Below, piece after piece: positions 1-8,773 of a stretch of DNA of 64,000 nt. The stretch is from Myxococcota bacterium (GTDB lineage: Bacteria > Myxococcota_A > UBA9160 > UBA4427). Every line of letters starts with the position of its first letter. Position 1 is the stretch's first letter. Both the position numbers and the translations under genes were made by a program. The stretch lies in the NCBI GenBank assembly GCA_028823175.1, contig JAPKBZ010000001.1, forward strand, positions 32,350-96,349, given 5' to 3'. The notes below the pieces were generated by a model. The model ran no database searches and had not been told where the DNA came from. It worked only from the letters and a program-made list of their open reading frames with translations.

Positions 1-2103
1 GGCCTTGCGGCGTCCGATCTCCTGGAGCGGCATCCGCATCTCGTGGTCACCTCGATTAGTGATTTCGGGCAGGACGGTCCTTATGCTGGCTACCAATCCA
101 CCAACATGGTGGTGGTCGCGATGGGAGGCATGATGTACCGCGCGGGGATTCCCGAAAAACCGCCGGTGGTGATTCCTGGAAGCTTCGCTTATGACGTAGC
201 CTCGGGAGCGGCCGCCTATGCGACTCTTCTTGCCTTTTGGAAGCGTCTTAAGACAGGCCGTGGCCAGCACCTCGATGTGTCGGCCATGGACGCGGTGGCC
301 AATCTCTCGGACTGGTCGCTTCCGAATTTTTCGCTCAATCCCACGATCGGAACTCGGATGGGATCGGGGATCTATACGCTCTATCGCTGTGCCGACGGGT
401 ATGTGCGAATGATCGTTCTCGTACTCCGGCACTGGCGGGCTCTGGTGGAATGGGTCGGCAGTCCCGAGGAGTTGATGAACCCGGACTACGATCAGTTCAT
501 CAACCGACTCGTCGCCCTGGACCAGATCGTGCCGGTACTCGAAGAATTTTTCCGAGACAAAAATAAAGTTGAGATCGCTCAGGAAGCCCAGCGACGAGGA
601 ATTCCCGCGACGCCGCTCTTGCACCCGGGCGAGGTTCTCGACAACGAGCATGCGGTGGGTCGGGGAACCTTCGCATCGGTTTCCATCGGGTCAGGGTTCG
701 AGGCAAAGGTCCCCTCGGGCTTTCTGACCATCGAGGGAGAGCGCGTCGGCCCCGTTGGGGGTACGCCCGAGTTGGGTGAGGCCGGGGAAGAGGGCTTCTC
801 TCGACAGGACGATCGCACCGCCTTTGAGGGGGTGTTCGCTTCCTCTCCTACTTCCTTTCCTACGGCCAACTCGGACGGTTACCCGCTGCGCGGTCTACGG
901 GTGATCGATTTTGGTGTGGGTGCCGTGGGGGTCGAGGCCGCCAGGCTTCTCGCCGAATACGGTGCCGACGTGATCAAGATCGAAACGAGCGATGCGCCAG
1001 ATTTTATCCGCGTCATCATGAGCAGCTACATGAATCCGTCCTTCGCCTCCTCGAACCGCACCAAGCGAAGCTTCGGGGTCAACGTCAAGAGAGAGAAGGG
1101 GAGAGAGCTTGTTCGTCGCCTGGTGAAGGACGCCGATTTCCTGATCGAGAATAATGGGACCGGTGCGATCGAGCGGATGGGTTTTGGCCCGGATGCCCTT
1201 CGAGAGCTGAACCCCCGAATGATTTCCTTCTCGAGCCAATTGGTGGGAAGTTATGGCCCATGGAAAGACTGGATCGGATACGGGCCCAACACGCATCCCG
1301 TCAGTGGTCTCCAATACCTCTGGAATTACCCCGAGGACGCCGACAGGCCCGCGGGCTCGACCGCGGTCTACCCCGATCATTTCGTCGGCAGAATTGGCGC
1401 GATGACTCTTATGGCTGGGCTAATCGCTCGGGAGCGGACGGGCCAGGGTTCTCACCACGACTCAGCGCAATTCGAGGTGGCGATCGGGTTGCTCGGCGAT
1501 CTCTTCGCCCGGGAAAGTCTCGATCCGGGTAGCGTCGTGCCCGAGGGAAACGCGAGCACACGCGGCGCTCCTTGGGGGTGCTACCGCTGCGCGGACGATG
1601 AACAGGAAGAGTGGTGTGTCATCACGGTGAGAGATGACGCGGAATGGAGTCGCCTCAAGGAAGTCCTCGGTCATCCCGCCTGGTCTGAAGAGACTTCTTA
1701 TCGTCGCGCCGATGGGCGGATGGCCGCGGGCAAGACCATCGATGAGGGAGTGGAAGCCTGGACACGCAGTCGCTCGCCCCGGGAGGTCATGGAGGCTCTG
1801 CAAGCCGTTGGCGTACCCAGCGGGATCGTGGCTCATCCAGGCCACCATATGAGCGATCCCCAGATGATTCACAGGGATTATGCCAAGCCAGTCGTGCAAC
1901 AGGAATTGAGTACGGTCTTGCTTGAGGGCCCGGCCTTCCTGGGAAGCGACCTGCCCGAAGTGATCACCGAGCAAGCCCCAATGATCGGAGAGCACACTCG
2001 GGAAGTGGCGATGGAACTCCTTGGGTTGTCCGAGGGAGAGATCGAGACGATGTTCGAGGAGGGGCTCCTCGAGGACCCTCTCCCCGAGTTCAGGCTCGTT
2101 TAG
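1..2103 (+). CDS. Two-domain family III (CaiB/BaiF) CoA-transferase, 5' truncated by window edge
   Basis: The frame is open from base 1 (first residues GLAASDLLERHPHL), so the true start lies upstream and 700 residues are visible. It contains two consecutive CaiB/BaiF domains. The first has SDFGQDGPYAGY and the acidic motif GQHLDVSAMDAV, whose Asp matches the residue acylated in formyl-CoA transferase. The second begins near visible residue 295 (LRGLRVIDFGVGAVGVEAAR, then GADVIKIE). At the matching position it reads DSAQFEVA, with Glu instead of Asp. Family members move CoA between carboxylic acids in the cytoplasm through enzyme-bound anhydrides. The substrate cannot be told from sequence. 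The family call is secure. Whether both halves are catalytic is open. Confidence 0.9.
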   Translation, partial: GLAASDLLERHPHLVVTSISDFGQDGPYAGYQSTNMVVVAMGGMMYRAGIPEKPPVVIPGSFAYDVASGAAAYATLLAFWKRLKTGRGQHLDVSAMDAVANLSDWSLPNFSLNPTIGTRMGSGIYTLYRCADGYVRMIVLVLRHWRALVEWVGSPEELMNPDYDQFINRLVALDQIVPVLEEFFRDKNKVEIAQEAQRRGIPATPLLHPGEVLDNEHAVGRGTFASVSIGSGFEAKVPSGFLTIEGERVGPVGGTPELGEAGEEGFSRQDDRTAFEGVFASSPTSFPTANSDGYPLRGLRVIDFGVGAVGVEAARLLAEYGADVIKIETSDAPDFIRVIMSSYMNPSFASSNRTKRSFGVNVKREKGRELVRRLVKDADFLIENNGTGAIERMGFGPDALRELNPRMISFSSQLVGSYGPWKDWIGYGPNTHPVSGLQYLWNYPEDADRPAGSTAVYPDHFVGRIGAMTLMAGLIARERTGQGSHHDSAQFEVAIGLLGDLFARESLDPGSVVPEGNASTRGAPWGCYRCADDEQEEWCVITVRDDAEWSRLKEVLGHPAWSEETSYRRADGRMAAGKTIDEGVEAWTRSRSPREVMEALQAVGVPSGIVAHPGHHMSDPQMIHRDYAKPVVQQELSTVLLEGPAFLGSDLPEVITEQAPMIGEHTREVAMELLGLSEGEIETMFEEGLLEDPLPEFRLV

Positions 2104-2112
2104 CGTGCCAGA

Positions 2113-2136
2113 AGCCCCTGGTTGCGCCCAGGGGCT
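2113..2136 (+). terminator. Stem-loop just after the CoA-transferase gene
   Basis: A perfect 9-bp stem (AGCCCCTGG pairing with CCAGGGGCT) encloses the 6-nt loop TTGCGC, 10 bp after the stop codon. No T-run follows, so intrinsic termination may be weak or need a factor. It is the only obvious structure between this gene and the kinase gene at 2256. Confidence 0.45.
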
Positions 2137-2255
2137 GTGCCAGACCCTGCTCACGGGCTCGGGCGGATAAGGTCGGCCTATTCGAATAAGGCTCCCCATC
2201 CTCCTCGACGGGCAGTATCCTCAAGGGCATTCGACCAACCCCGGAGTACTCCAGC

Positions 2256-4808
2256 ATGCCGTTGGATGAATCGGTGCACGAGGCGCAGCGCGATAACGAG
2301 CGCGAGGACCAGCTCGATCTCGACGAGCAGTTCTCCCGCTCGAGCAACCTCTACGCGTTGCCGGTGCTCGTCGGCCTCGTCATCCTGCTGGTGTCCATGC
2401 TGGCGGCAACGCTGATCCGGAGTTCCGAGGACCGGGCACTCGAGTCCGCCGTCGATGCCGCCCTCGATAGCGTGACCACCGAAATCGAGCAGGGAGTCGA
2501 TCGCCAGATCTACGGGGTGATCATTTTTGCCTGGAAATGGGATTGGCAGGAAGGCGGCGTTCGCGAGCAGTGGGGAAAAGAGGCGAGGCAACTGATCGAG
2601 GATAGCCCCCGGCTTCGAGGAATCGTTTGGCTCGATCAGGACTACTCGATCCTCGTCAGAGAACCACCCGAGGTGGGCAAATCTTCCATCGAGGGGGACG
2701 ATCGACGGGGCGAGGTCCTGGAAGCCCTGTCGCTAACCAGGCAGCATCGGCGGCTGGTTGGGATCGTGACCGAGAACAATGAAGGGGACAAGGTTCTTCT
2801 GGTGCACATGGCTCTCTCACGCCAGGGAGTTGACCGGGGAGTCGTGATTGCGTCCTACGGACTCGAGAGCCTACTGCTGCATATCTTTGAGACCGGGGCC
2901 GATGGCTTCCGGGTGGCGATCGCCGATGAGGGAGGTCTTCTCTGGGCGAGTGAACCGGACGCGCTGCCGGGTCTGCCCCACCGAAACGCTCTTGCCTCGT
3001 CGTTTCAAATGGAGTGGGAAGTGACGGTCTCGCCGGGGGCCTCCCTGGTCGCGACTTACCGCACCTGGCTACCCTTCTCCATCGGGTTGGGAGGCGCTTT
3101 CGTCGGGTTGTTGACCGCACTCGCCCTCTTTATGGGCGTGGACAGTCGCCAGAAGGCCGGCCGCATGGAGTTGGTCAACCAAAGGCTGCGCAAGGAAATG
3201 ACCCTGCGCGATCGCGCCGAGAGGGCGCGCGCGGAAACTGAAAGTGAGTTGGTGGAGACGTTAAATTCGCTTCCCGTCCATGTGTGGAGCGCTACGGTTT
3301 CCAACGAGGGAGACTACGAGTCGCGCCGGATGTCTACGGTTCTGGGCCAAATTAGTGGTCGTCCGATGGAATTCTTCGCGGGCGGTTCTCCGAACGAGTG
3401 GCTCAAAATCTTACATCCCGAAGATCGGGAACGGCTTGCGGCGATCGTCGGCGAGGTCATCGCGGGGCGTACCGAACAAGTCGACTTCGACTACCGATTG
3501 ATTCGCTCGGATGGGGATATCCGTTATATGTCGGACAGCGTTCGGACTACGCATGTCGAGTCTGGCCGGCGGCTGGACGGTGTCAGCCGCGATGTGACCG
3601 ACATGAAGCATGGCGAAGAGGAGCGACTGCTTCTGGAGGCACGCTTTCAGCGCGCCCAGAGACTCGAAAGCCTCGGGGTTCTGGCCGGCGGGATCGCTCA
3701 CGATTTCAATAACCTGCTCGTCGCGATGCTGGGTCATGCGCGGCTGGCCGAGGGCGACCTATCTCCCCACTCGCCAATTCGTCAGAACTTGAAGAGCGTT
3801 GTCAAGGCGGCCCGCCAAGCGGCGGAGCTCTGCGGGCAAATGCTCGCCTATGCGGGAAGTGTTCCTATCGTGACCGAGTTCATTGAACTCGAGGAAGTCG
3901 TTCGGGAAATGGGTGAATTGCTGCGAGCGTCGATCCCGTCGTCGAATTTTATCCAGTACAGCTTCGAGCAGAGTGTTCCACTGGTGAAGGGAGACGCCAG
4001 TCAAATCCGACAAGTGGCGCTGAACCTGATCACCAACGCCTCTGAGGCGATTGGCGAAGGGGGGGGTCAAATTACGCTGGTGGTCGAGTGCCTCCATTGC
4101 GATTCCGAAGAACTGGGTGCGATGGAGTTTTCCGAAGACTTGGCACCCGGCGCCTTCGTCGCGTTGACTGTGCGCGATACGGGTGGCGGGATGGATGAGG
4201 CCACGCGAAAGAAGATCTTTGAGCCTTTCTACTCGACGAAATTCACCGGCCGGGGGCTCGGTCTCGCCGCCGTGGTAGGAATCGTTCGCGCCCATGGCGG
4301 TGCGATTCGGATCGAGAGCGAACTCGAAAAGGGCAGCGCAATTTCAGTGCTCTTTCCTGCCGCGGAAGGGGGCAAGGTGGGCTCGCAGTCAGGCGTAGGG
4401 CTTGCTGCAGTCGGCGAGTTGAGAGGGCAGGGAAAAATTCTCCTCGTCGAAGACGAGGAGTCGGCTCGGGAGTTGGCTTGCATCGTTCTCAAGCGGGCCG
4501 GGTTGGAGGTCGTCGAGGCCGCCGACGGCTTCGAGGCCGTGGAGATTTTTGGAGCTGGCCCCGACGAATTCGGCTGCATCCTGCTCGATCTGACCATGCC
4601 CAATATGGACGGGGTGGAAACCTATTCGAAGCTCCGGGAAATTCGACCCGATGTCAGAGTTGTACTGTGTAGCGGGTACCCCGAGCCGGCTGCCATGGCC
4701 CGGTTCGCGGATGTCGGGCTTTCGGGTTTCCTGAAAAAACCCTACGAGCCCGAGGAATTGCTCGAGTGTTTGCGACCGCCCGAATTCCCGAGTTCGGACC
4801 CGGTCTAG
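2256..4808 (+). CDS. Hybrid sensor histidine kinase with PAS, HisKA, HATPase and receiver domains
   Basis: 850 residues. A membrane helix at about 33-55 and another at 271-296 flank a roughly 215-residue extracytoplasmic sensor region, perhaps CHASE-like. A coiled segment follows, then a PAS domain (about 330-450), a HisKA domain with the phospho-acceptor His482 in GGIAHDFNNLL, an HATPase domain (GLGLAAVVGIVRAHGG is the G-box area), and a C-terminal receiver with acidic pair VEDEE, Asp in LLDLTMPNMDG and Lys in FLKKPY. It should autophosphorylate and relay phosphate internally. No separate partner regulator or phosphotransfer protein is adjacent, so output is unknown. The ATG has GGAG about 10 nt upstream. 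Its stop overlaps the convergent DUF3604 stop in the shared tetranucleotide CTAG. Confidence 0.93.
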   Translation: MPLDESVHEAQRDNEREDQLDLDEQFSRSSNLYALPVLVGLVILLVSMLAATLIRSSEDRALESAVDAALDSVTTEIEQGVDRQIYGVIIFAWKWDWQEGGVREQWGKEARQLIEDSPRLRGIVWLDQDYSILVREPPEVGKSSIEGDDRRGEVLEALSLTRQHRRLVGIVTENNEGDKVLLVHMALSRQGVDRGVVIASYGLESLLLHIFETGADGFRVAIADEGGLLWASEPDALPGLPHRNALASSFQMEWEVTVSPGASLVATYRTWLPFSIGLGGAFVGLLTALALFMGVDSRQKAGRMELVNQRLRKEMTLRDRAERARAETESELVETLNSLPVHVWSATVSNEGDYESRRMSTVLGQISGRPMEFFAGGSPNEWLKILHPEDRERLAAIVGEVIAGRTEQVDFDYRLIRSDGDIRYMSDSVRTTHVESGRRLDGVSRDVTDMKHGEEERLLLEARFQRAQRLESLGVLAGGIAHDFNNLLVAMLGHARLAEGDLSPHSPIRQNLKSVVKAARQAAELCGQMLAYAGSVPIVTEFIELEEVVREMGELLRASIPSSNFIQYSFEQSVPLVKGDASQIRQVALNLITNASEAIGEGGGQITLVVECLHCDSEELGAMEFSEDLAPGAFVALTVRDTGGGMDEATRKKIFEPFYSTKFTGRGLGLAAVVGIVRAHGGAIRIESELEKGSAISVLFPAAEGGKVGSQSGVGLAAVGELRGQGKILLVEDEESARELACIVLKRAGLEVVEAADGFEAVEIFGAGPDEFGCILLDLTMPNMDGVETYSKLREIRPDVRVVLCSGYPEPAAMARFADVGLSGFLKKPYEPEELLECLRPPEFPSSDPV

Positions 4809-7072
4809 GTCCCTCGCACGAAAATGGGCGAGGACCAGGCTCTTTCCTGGGTCGGCGAGAGGCAATCATCGCTGGGGTCAAATTGGGGCCCGGCCGCCGG
4901 GCACGAACGGGCGCGAACACAGTTGCCGTGCTCGTCACGCTCACAGCGCAGGGGATCGCCCCCCACAGCCGGAGTGGCTTCCTGGAGCGCCCGGACGTAG
5001 TAAACCGTCTCTCGTTGTGGATCCCAGTTGGGATCCTCGAAACGAATGCTGCACCCCTCTCTGGAGGGAGGACACTCGAAGCTCCGCCAGGGGTCTTCGA
5101 TGAGTTCGGCCACGGGCTCCTGGGGGTTCTTCTGCTTGCGGATTCTCACGACTTCGATGCGTTCGATGGGCTGCCTGAGGTCGCTGGGGTGGTAGCACTC
5201 GCCCAGGCAGAGCCTTTCCAGTCGTTCGGGAGAGAGCCTCTCGTGAACGAAATCGGGGCAACCGGGGAGCTGCTCGAAGGCGCCTGCGGCCCGTACCTCG
5301 AATTGCGGCGGCGAGTCGACCGTGGCCTCGCTCCCCATGGGTTGGGGGCCATCGGCTCCGTTGAGGAGGTTGAAATACAGGAGTATGCGTTCGCCCGAGG
5401 TGCCGTAGACGTTGCGGCCCTCCAGAGCTTGCCAAATGGAGTCACGAGTTCGCGACTCGGAGTGGACGGCCACAAGGCCGCTTGTGTAGTAAAAAGAAGA
5501 TCCTCGCTCCAGGGATAGTGCGATCGCTCCGGCGACTCGAGGCTCGCTCAGACTCTCCGGGGAAGCAGGCTCCGGCCAATTGACCAGGTCGTACCAGTCC
5601 TGGCGAAACCCGTAGGTATCCCCGTAGGCTTTGCGGGCGATCTCCTTATAACCCGGTCCCGCTCTGGCCTTGTGGTTGTCGCTCGAGCCGATCAGTCCGT
5701 ACCGATAGGTCGAGCCGTCTTCGCTGCGGAGTGCCAGGCCGTACTGAGCGCTCATATTCGGCCGGTAGTTGAAGGCAGGCATGAAAGCGCCCTGGAGTTG
5801 GCCGCATTCGAGCCAGTCATCGGGCCGAGTTCCCGGGATCGACGCGTAGGGAGGGGCTTCGGAGTCCACGACGCGCTGGCGGGCGATTTTGACGCGCTCC
5901 TCGCAGACTCCTGTCGCGAGATCGTCTTCGCAGCGATCGCGGATGATTTCACCCGCCTGCCAGCAGCAGGGTAGGTAACCGTCCTGGGGTTGCGCGCAGC
6001 GTTGCCTTCCCTGCTCGTCGATCACCACATCCTGGCGTTCATCGTAGACCTCGGAGCTTCCGTGGCCCGAATAGACTTCGAAGAGTCGCTGACGCTCGGG
6101 GGCGTGGTTCGCCCGAGAGAGTTGTTGATCGAGGCGGGCCGAGGGCGGCGCGTGAATCCCCCAACTCGTGCCGTGGGGTATCACGAGACTCGGATAGCCC
6201 CAGTCGTCGAGTTTTTTGAAGAGTTCTTCCGGGCTTTCTGCGCCCTCGAGACAATCGTCGGGCAGTTCGCGAACGGGAACGCCCTTGGGACAGTTATCCA
6301 TGCCGCGAGCGACCCGGGCAAAACGGTTGAAATCGAGATAGGGCTGAAGGTTTCCGAGATCGAGGCTCGCCATGCCGGCCCGGACGACCGCCCAGGCCGC
6401 CGGGGGGATGGGCTGTTCGAAGAGTCCCGCGTCGCCCGCGCCGATTGGGCGCCGGGGAACCGACCCCTCGGCGGTATCGCGAAAAATCACATTCTTGTGG
6501 CCGTAATGGGCCCGGGAGTTGGCGTTGCCCGGGGCTGCGGATTGGGTCCACTCCCAGCCCAGGAAAGCGACCAGGTCGGGGTTGTCGGGATCGGTGACCG
6601 CATTGCATTCCCGGATGGCCTCCCGGGTTTCGCTCCACTGCTCGGTCGTGATGCTCTCGGCGTGGTCGTTGATCGAGTAGAAGTCGAGTCCCGAGCAGAA
6701 GCGGGCGAAATCGCAGGCATCTGCCGGGGGGTGTGCCCCCTCTCCCTGGAATAGGGGCAGGCTGAAAATGAACGCATCCCCCGAGTAGGTGGTGTGGACA
6801 TGGAGGTCGCCGAAAAGAATTTGACTCGAGGCGTCGGCTCTTGCGCCCGGGAGGCTCGTGCCCGCAATCCGACCGCGTTGGCTCACGACCGCGTTCGGAA
6901 TGGGCTGGGTGGCGATCTGTCCCCGACCTTGCAGACGGCCACCCACGCCCTCGGCTACCCAGGTGAGGGCGGCAGAGATCAACGCGACCACGACGAAAAG
7001 GGGCAGGACTACGAAGCGCAAGAGAAAGCGAATCAAGGAGTCAACTCCGGTTGCGATGAGGCTGACGAGCAT
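4805..7072 (-). CDS. DUF3604 protein, PHP-like metallohydrolase fold, membrane anchored
   Basis: 755 residues. A strongly hydrophobic helix at about 13-40 suggests an N-terminal anchor with the bulk outside the cytoplasm. The PHP-like part starts with FGDLHVHTTYSGDAF (the HxH pair is the typical first metal site), followed by LDFYSINDHAES and LVAFLGWEWTQ. All match DUF3604, a family of unproven function related to PHP metallophosphoesterases. Many Cys residues in the middle and C-terminal parts suggest disulfides, consistent with export. A paralogue lies at 35155-37389. The gene is convergent with the kinase and divergent from the phosphodiesterase at 7178. The family call is firm. The reaction is unknown. 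Confidence 0.9.
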   Translation of the reverse strand: MLVSLIATGVDSLIRFLLRFVVLPLFVVVALISAALTWVAEGVGGRLQGRGQIATQPIPNAVVSQRGRIAGTSLPGARADASSQILFGDLHVHTTYSGDAFIFSLPLFQGEGAHPPADACDFARFCSGLDFYSINDHAESITTEQWSETREAIRECNAVTDPDNPDLVAFLGWEWTQSAAPGNANSRAHYGHKNVIFRDTAEGSVPRRPIGAGDAGLFEQPIPPAAWAVVRAGMASLDLGNLQPYLDFNRFARVARGMDNCPKGVPVRELPDDCLEGAESPEELFKKLDDWGYPSLVIPHGTSWGIHAPPSARLDQQLSRANHAPERQRLFEVYSGHGSSEVYDERQDVVIDEQGRQRCAQPQDGYLPCCWQAGEIIRDRCEDDLATGVCEERVKIARQRVVDSEAPPYASIPGTRPDDWLECGQLQGAFMPAFNYRPNMSAQYGLALRSEDGSTYRYGLIGSSDNHKARAGPGYKEIARKAYGDTYGFRQDWYDLVNWPEPASPESLSEPRVAGAIALSLERGSSFYYTSGLVAVHSESRTRDSIWQALEGRNVYGTSGERILLYFNLLNGADGPQPMGSEATVDSPPQFEVRAAGAFEQLPGCPDFVHERLSPERLERLCLGECYHPSDLRQPIERIEVVRIRKQKNPQEPVAELIEDPWRSFECPPSREGCSIRFEDPNWDPQRETVYYVRALQEATPAVGGDPLRCERDEHGNCVRARSCPAAGPQFDPSDDCLSPTQERAWSSPIFVRGT

Positions 7073-7102
7073 ACGTCTTTCGTCGATTGCTCGCCGTGGA
7101 TC

Positions 7103-7134
7103 GGGACTCTGCCCTTTCGGGACTCTGCCCTTTC
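7103..7134. repeat. Perfect 2 x 16-bp tandem repeat in a divergent promoter region
   Basis: GGGACTCTGCCCTTTC occurs twice head to tail with no spacer, inside the 105-bp gap between the divergent genes starting at 7072 (minus) and 7178 (plus). It could be a duplicated regulator site or a recent slippage duplication. Sequence alone does not separate the two. Confidence 0.85.
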
Positions 7135-7177
7135 AGGTCGCTGGTCTATTCGGGGTTGTGGGCGTAGACTTCAGCCG

Positions 7178-8209
7178 ATGCGACGACCCGCCACAATCCT
7201 CTTCATTGTCCTCGATGCCTTTCCCCACGATCTGGTGGACAGGGATCTGACGCCGACGCTCTTTGCTCTGGCGGCCGAGGGCGGGTGGGCCCGGGACGGC
7301 GGCCGAGGGATTTTATCCGCGGCCACCTATCCGAATCACGCGACCTTCATCACCGGGGTCGGGCCTGGGGAGCACGGAATTTACACGAATCGAGCCTGGT
7401 CGGCGGCGGGTAAACGCCCCGCCCAGGAGGTCGGCCCCCGAGCTTCCACCCTTTTCGAGGAATGTAGGGCGGCGGGGTTGAAGACCGCAGCGGCTTTTGG
7501 TGATCAAAATCTCGTCGGGGTCTGCGGCGCCGAGAAAGCCGATGTCCACTGGCCACCGGGTGGCATTCTGCCCATCGATGCAGCCAAGGGAAAGCTCGGG
7601 TACGGCGCCGATCTCGCGGTCATCCAGGGTCTCGATGGGATGGATTGGGCGGGGGCAGACTTCGTGTTTCTGCAACTCGACGAAGTCGACACAGCGCGCC
7701 ACTTATCTGGGCCCTTCGGCGATGCGGTGCTCGAGCAGTGCCGGGCCACCGACGCCGCCCTGGCTGAAATACTCGAGCGTTTCCGTTCGGGCTGGGACGA
7801 CACCTTGGCGATTGTGGTCAGCGATCACGATCACGAAGCGGTTGAACCCGGGGCCGTAGATCTCGCCGCGGCGGCCACGGCCCAGGGGTTGGATATCGAG
7901 ATCGATCACGAGGGAACCGCCGCGCTCGTCGTGGGCGAAGTCAGCGACGCTCGGCTGCTCGAGTTGCCCGGGGTGGCAGGCGCCACGCGCTTGGCTCCGG
8001 GTTTCAAGCTGGTCTGGGGTCCGCCGGGCCAGCAATTCGGAATCGACTGGGGGCTTGCGGCCCAGCACGGGAGCCCGCGTACCCTGAAACAACTCGCGGT
8101 GGTGGGCGGTGGCCATCCGGCTGCGCGCGCCATCGCTGCGGAGGTAGAGGCAAGCCCCCCCTCGGCCCTTTCCTGGGCTGGCCGGGTGCGGCACTGGCTC
8201 GCGCTCTAG
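7178..8209 (+). CDS. Type I phosphodiesterase/nucleotide pyrophosphatase family protein
   Basis: 343 residues from ATG 7178. The open frame extends upstream, but homologous-looking sequence begins at MRRPATILFIVLDAF. Alkaline-phosphatase-superfamily zinc ligands can be followed in order: Asp in VLDAF, the nucleophile Thr in AATYPNHATFITG, Asp and His in DEVDTARH, Asp-His in VSDHDHE, and a late His in AQHGS. These match nucleotide pyrophosphatases/phosphodiesterases (ENPP-like). No clear signal peptide is present, so it may be cytoplasmic. The next gene follows 8 bp downstream and is probably co-transcribed. The substrate is unknown. Confidence 0.85.
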   Translation: MRRPATILFIVLDAFPHDLVDRDLTPTLFALAAEGGWARDGGRGILSAATYPNHATFITGVGPGEHGIYTNRAWSAAGKRPAQEVGPRASTLFEECRAAGLKTAAAFGDQNLVGVCGAEKADVHWPPGGILPIDAAKGKLGYGADLAVIQGLDGMDWAGADFVFLQLDEVDTARHLSGPFGDAVLEQCRATDAALAEILERFRSGWDDTLAIVVSDHDHEAVEPGAVDLAAAATAQGLDIEIDHEGTAALVVGEVSDARLLELPGVAGATRLAPGFKLVWGPPGQQFGIDWGLAAQHGSPRTLKQLAVVGGGHPAARAIAAEVEASPPSALSWAGRVRHWLAL

Positions 8210-8217
8210 CGGGCGAG

Positions 8218-8742
8218 ATGCTCGCAGAAAACCTTCGGGGTATGCTGGTACCCGTGAAGAAATCCCGGGAGCCGAGAAACCTAGAGCGCGAGCGAGTAGC
8301 CCGGGTACTCAAACGGTGTGAAAACGAATCCGATCCGCGCCAACTCGCCCACGCGGTCCAGGCGTCTCTCGGCTACCTGCCCCCGCATGCCCTCGAGGTG
8401 CTGGCTCGCCAGGCGGGCCTCGACGAAGAGACGGTGCGCCGTCAGCTCGAGGCCGATTCAGAAATTCTCTTCGAGCCCGCTTGCACCCGGCGTCTCGAAA
8501 TTTGCTCGGGCCGGACCTGTGCTCGGCGCGGGGGAGCCCTCTTGATCCGCCAGGCGAGACGGAGCCTGGGCATAGAGCTCTTCGAGACCACGCCCGAGTC
8601 GGGGCTCCGCGTCGAGCCCTTCCGCTGTTTTGGCCAATGCGCTCGGGCGCCCAATATTCGTCTCGACGGGGTCATTCAGGGCGCCATGACCGAGAAACGC
8701 TTCGGCGCCCTGCTCGGGCTGCTCGTGCGGCCGCGGAAATGA
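8218..8742 (+). CDS. NuoE-like thioredoxin-fold [2Fe-2S] protein
   Basis: 174 residues. An N-terminal helical part (LAHAVQASLGYLPPHALEVL) resembles the start of complex I 24-kDa subunits. The C-terminal thioredoxin-like part carries four cysteines in NuoE spacing: CSGRTC and, about 40 residues later, CFGQC. They should bind one 2Fe-2S cluster. Unlike respiratory NuoE it has no NuoF or NuoG beside it and sits 8 bp after the phosphodiesterase gene. It could serve a hydrogenase, formate dehydrogenase or other NAD-linked diaphorase encoded elsewhere, or work alone as a thioredoxin-like ferredoxin. ATG 8242 and GTG 8254 are alternative starts. Confidence 0.82.
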   Translation: MLAENLRGMLVPVKKSREPRNLERERVARVLKRCENESDPRQLAHAVQASLGYLPPHALEVLARQAGLDEETVRRQLEADSEILFEPACTRRLEICSGRTCARRGGALLIRQARRSLGIELFETTPESGLRVEPFRCFGQCARAPNIRLDGVIQGAMTEKRFGALLGLLVRPRK

Positions 8743-8773
8743 GCCTGGGACTCGGTGACCGCCTGGCACGAGG

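Noticed and set aside
4766..5518. 250-codon plus-strand frame over the DUF3604 gene
   Set aside because: DUF3604 landmarks are on the minus strand. This frame has no ribosome site or recognisable domain.
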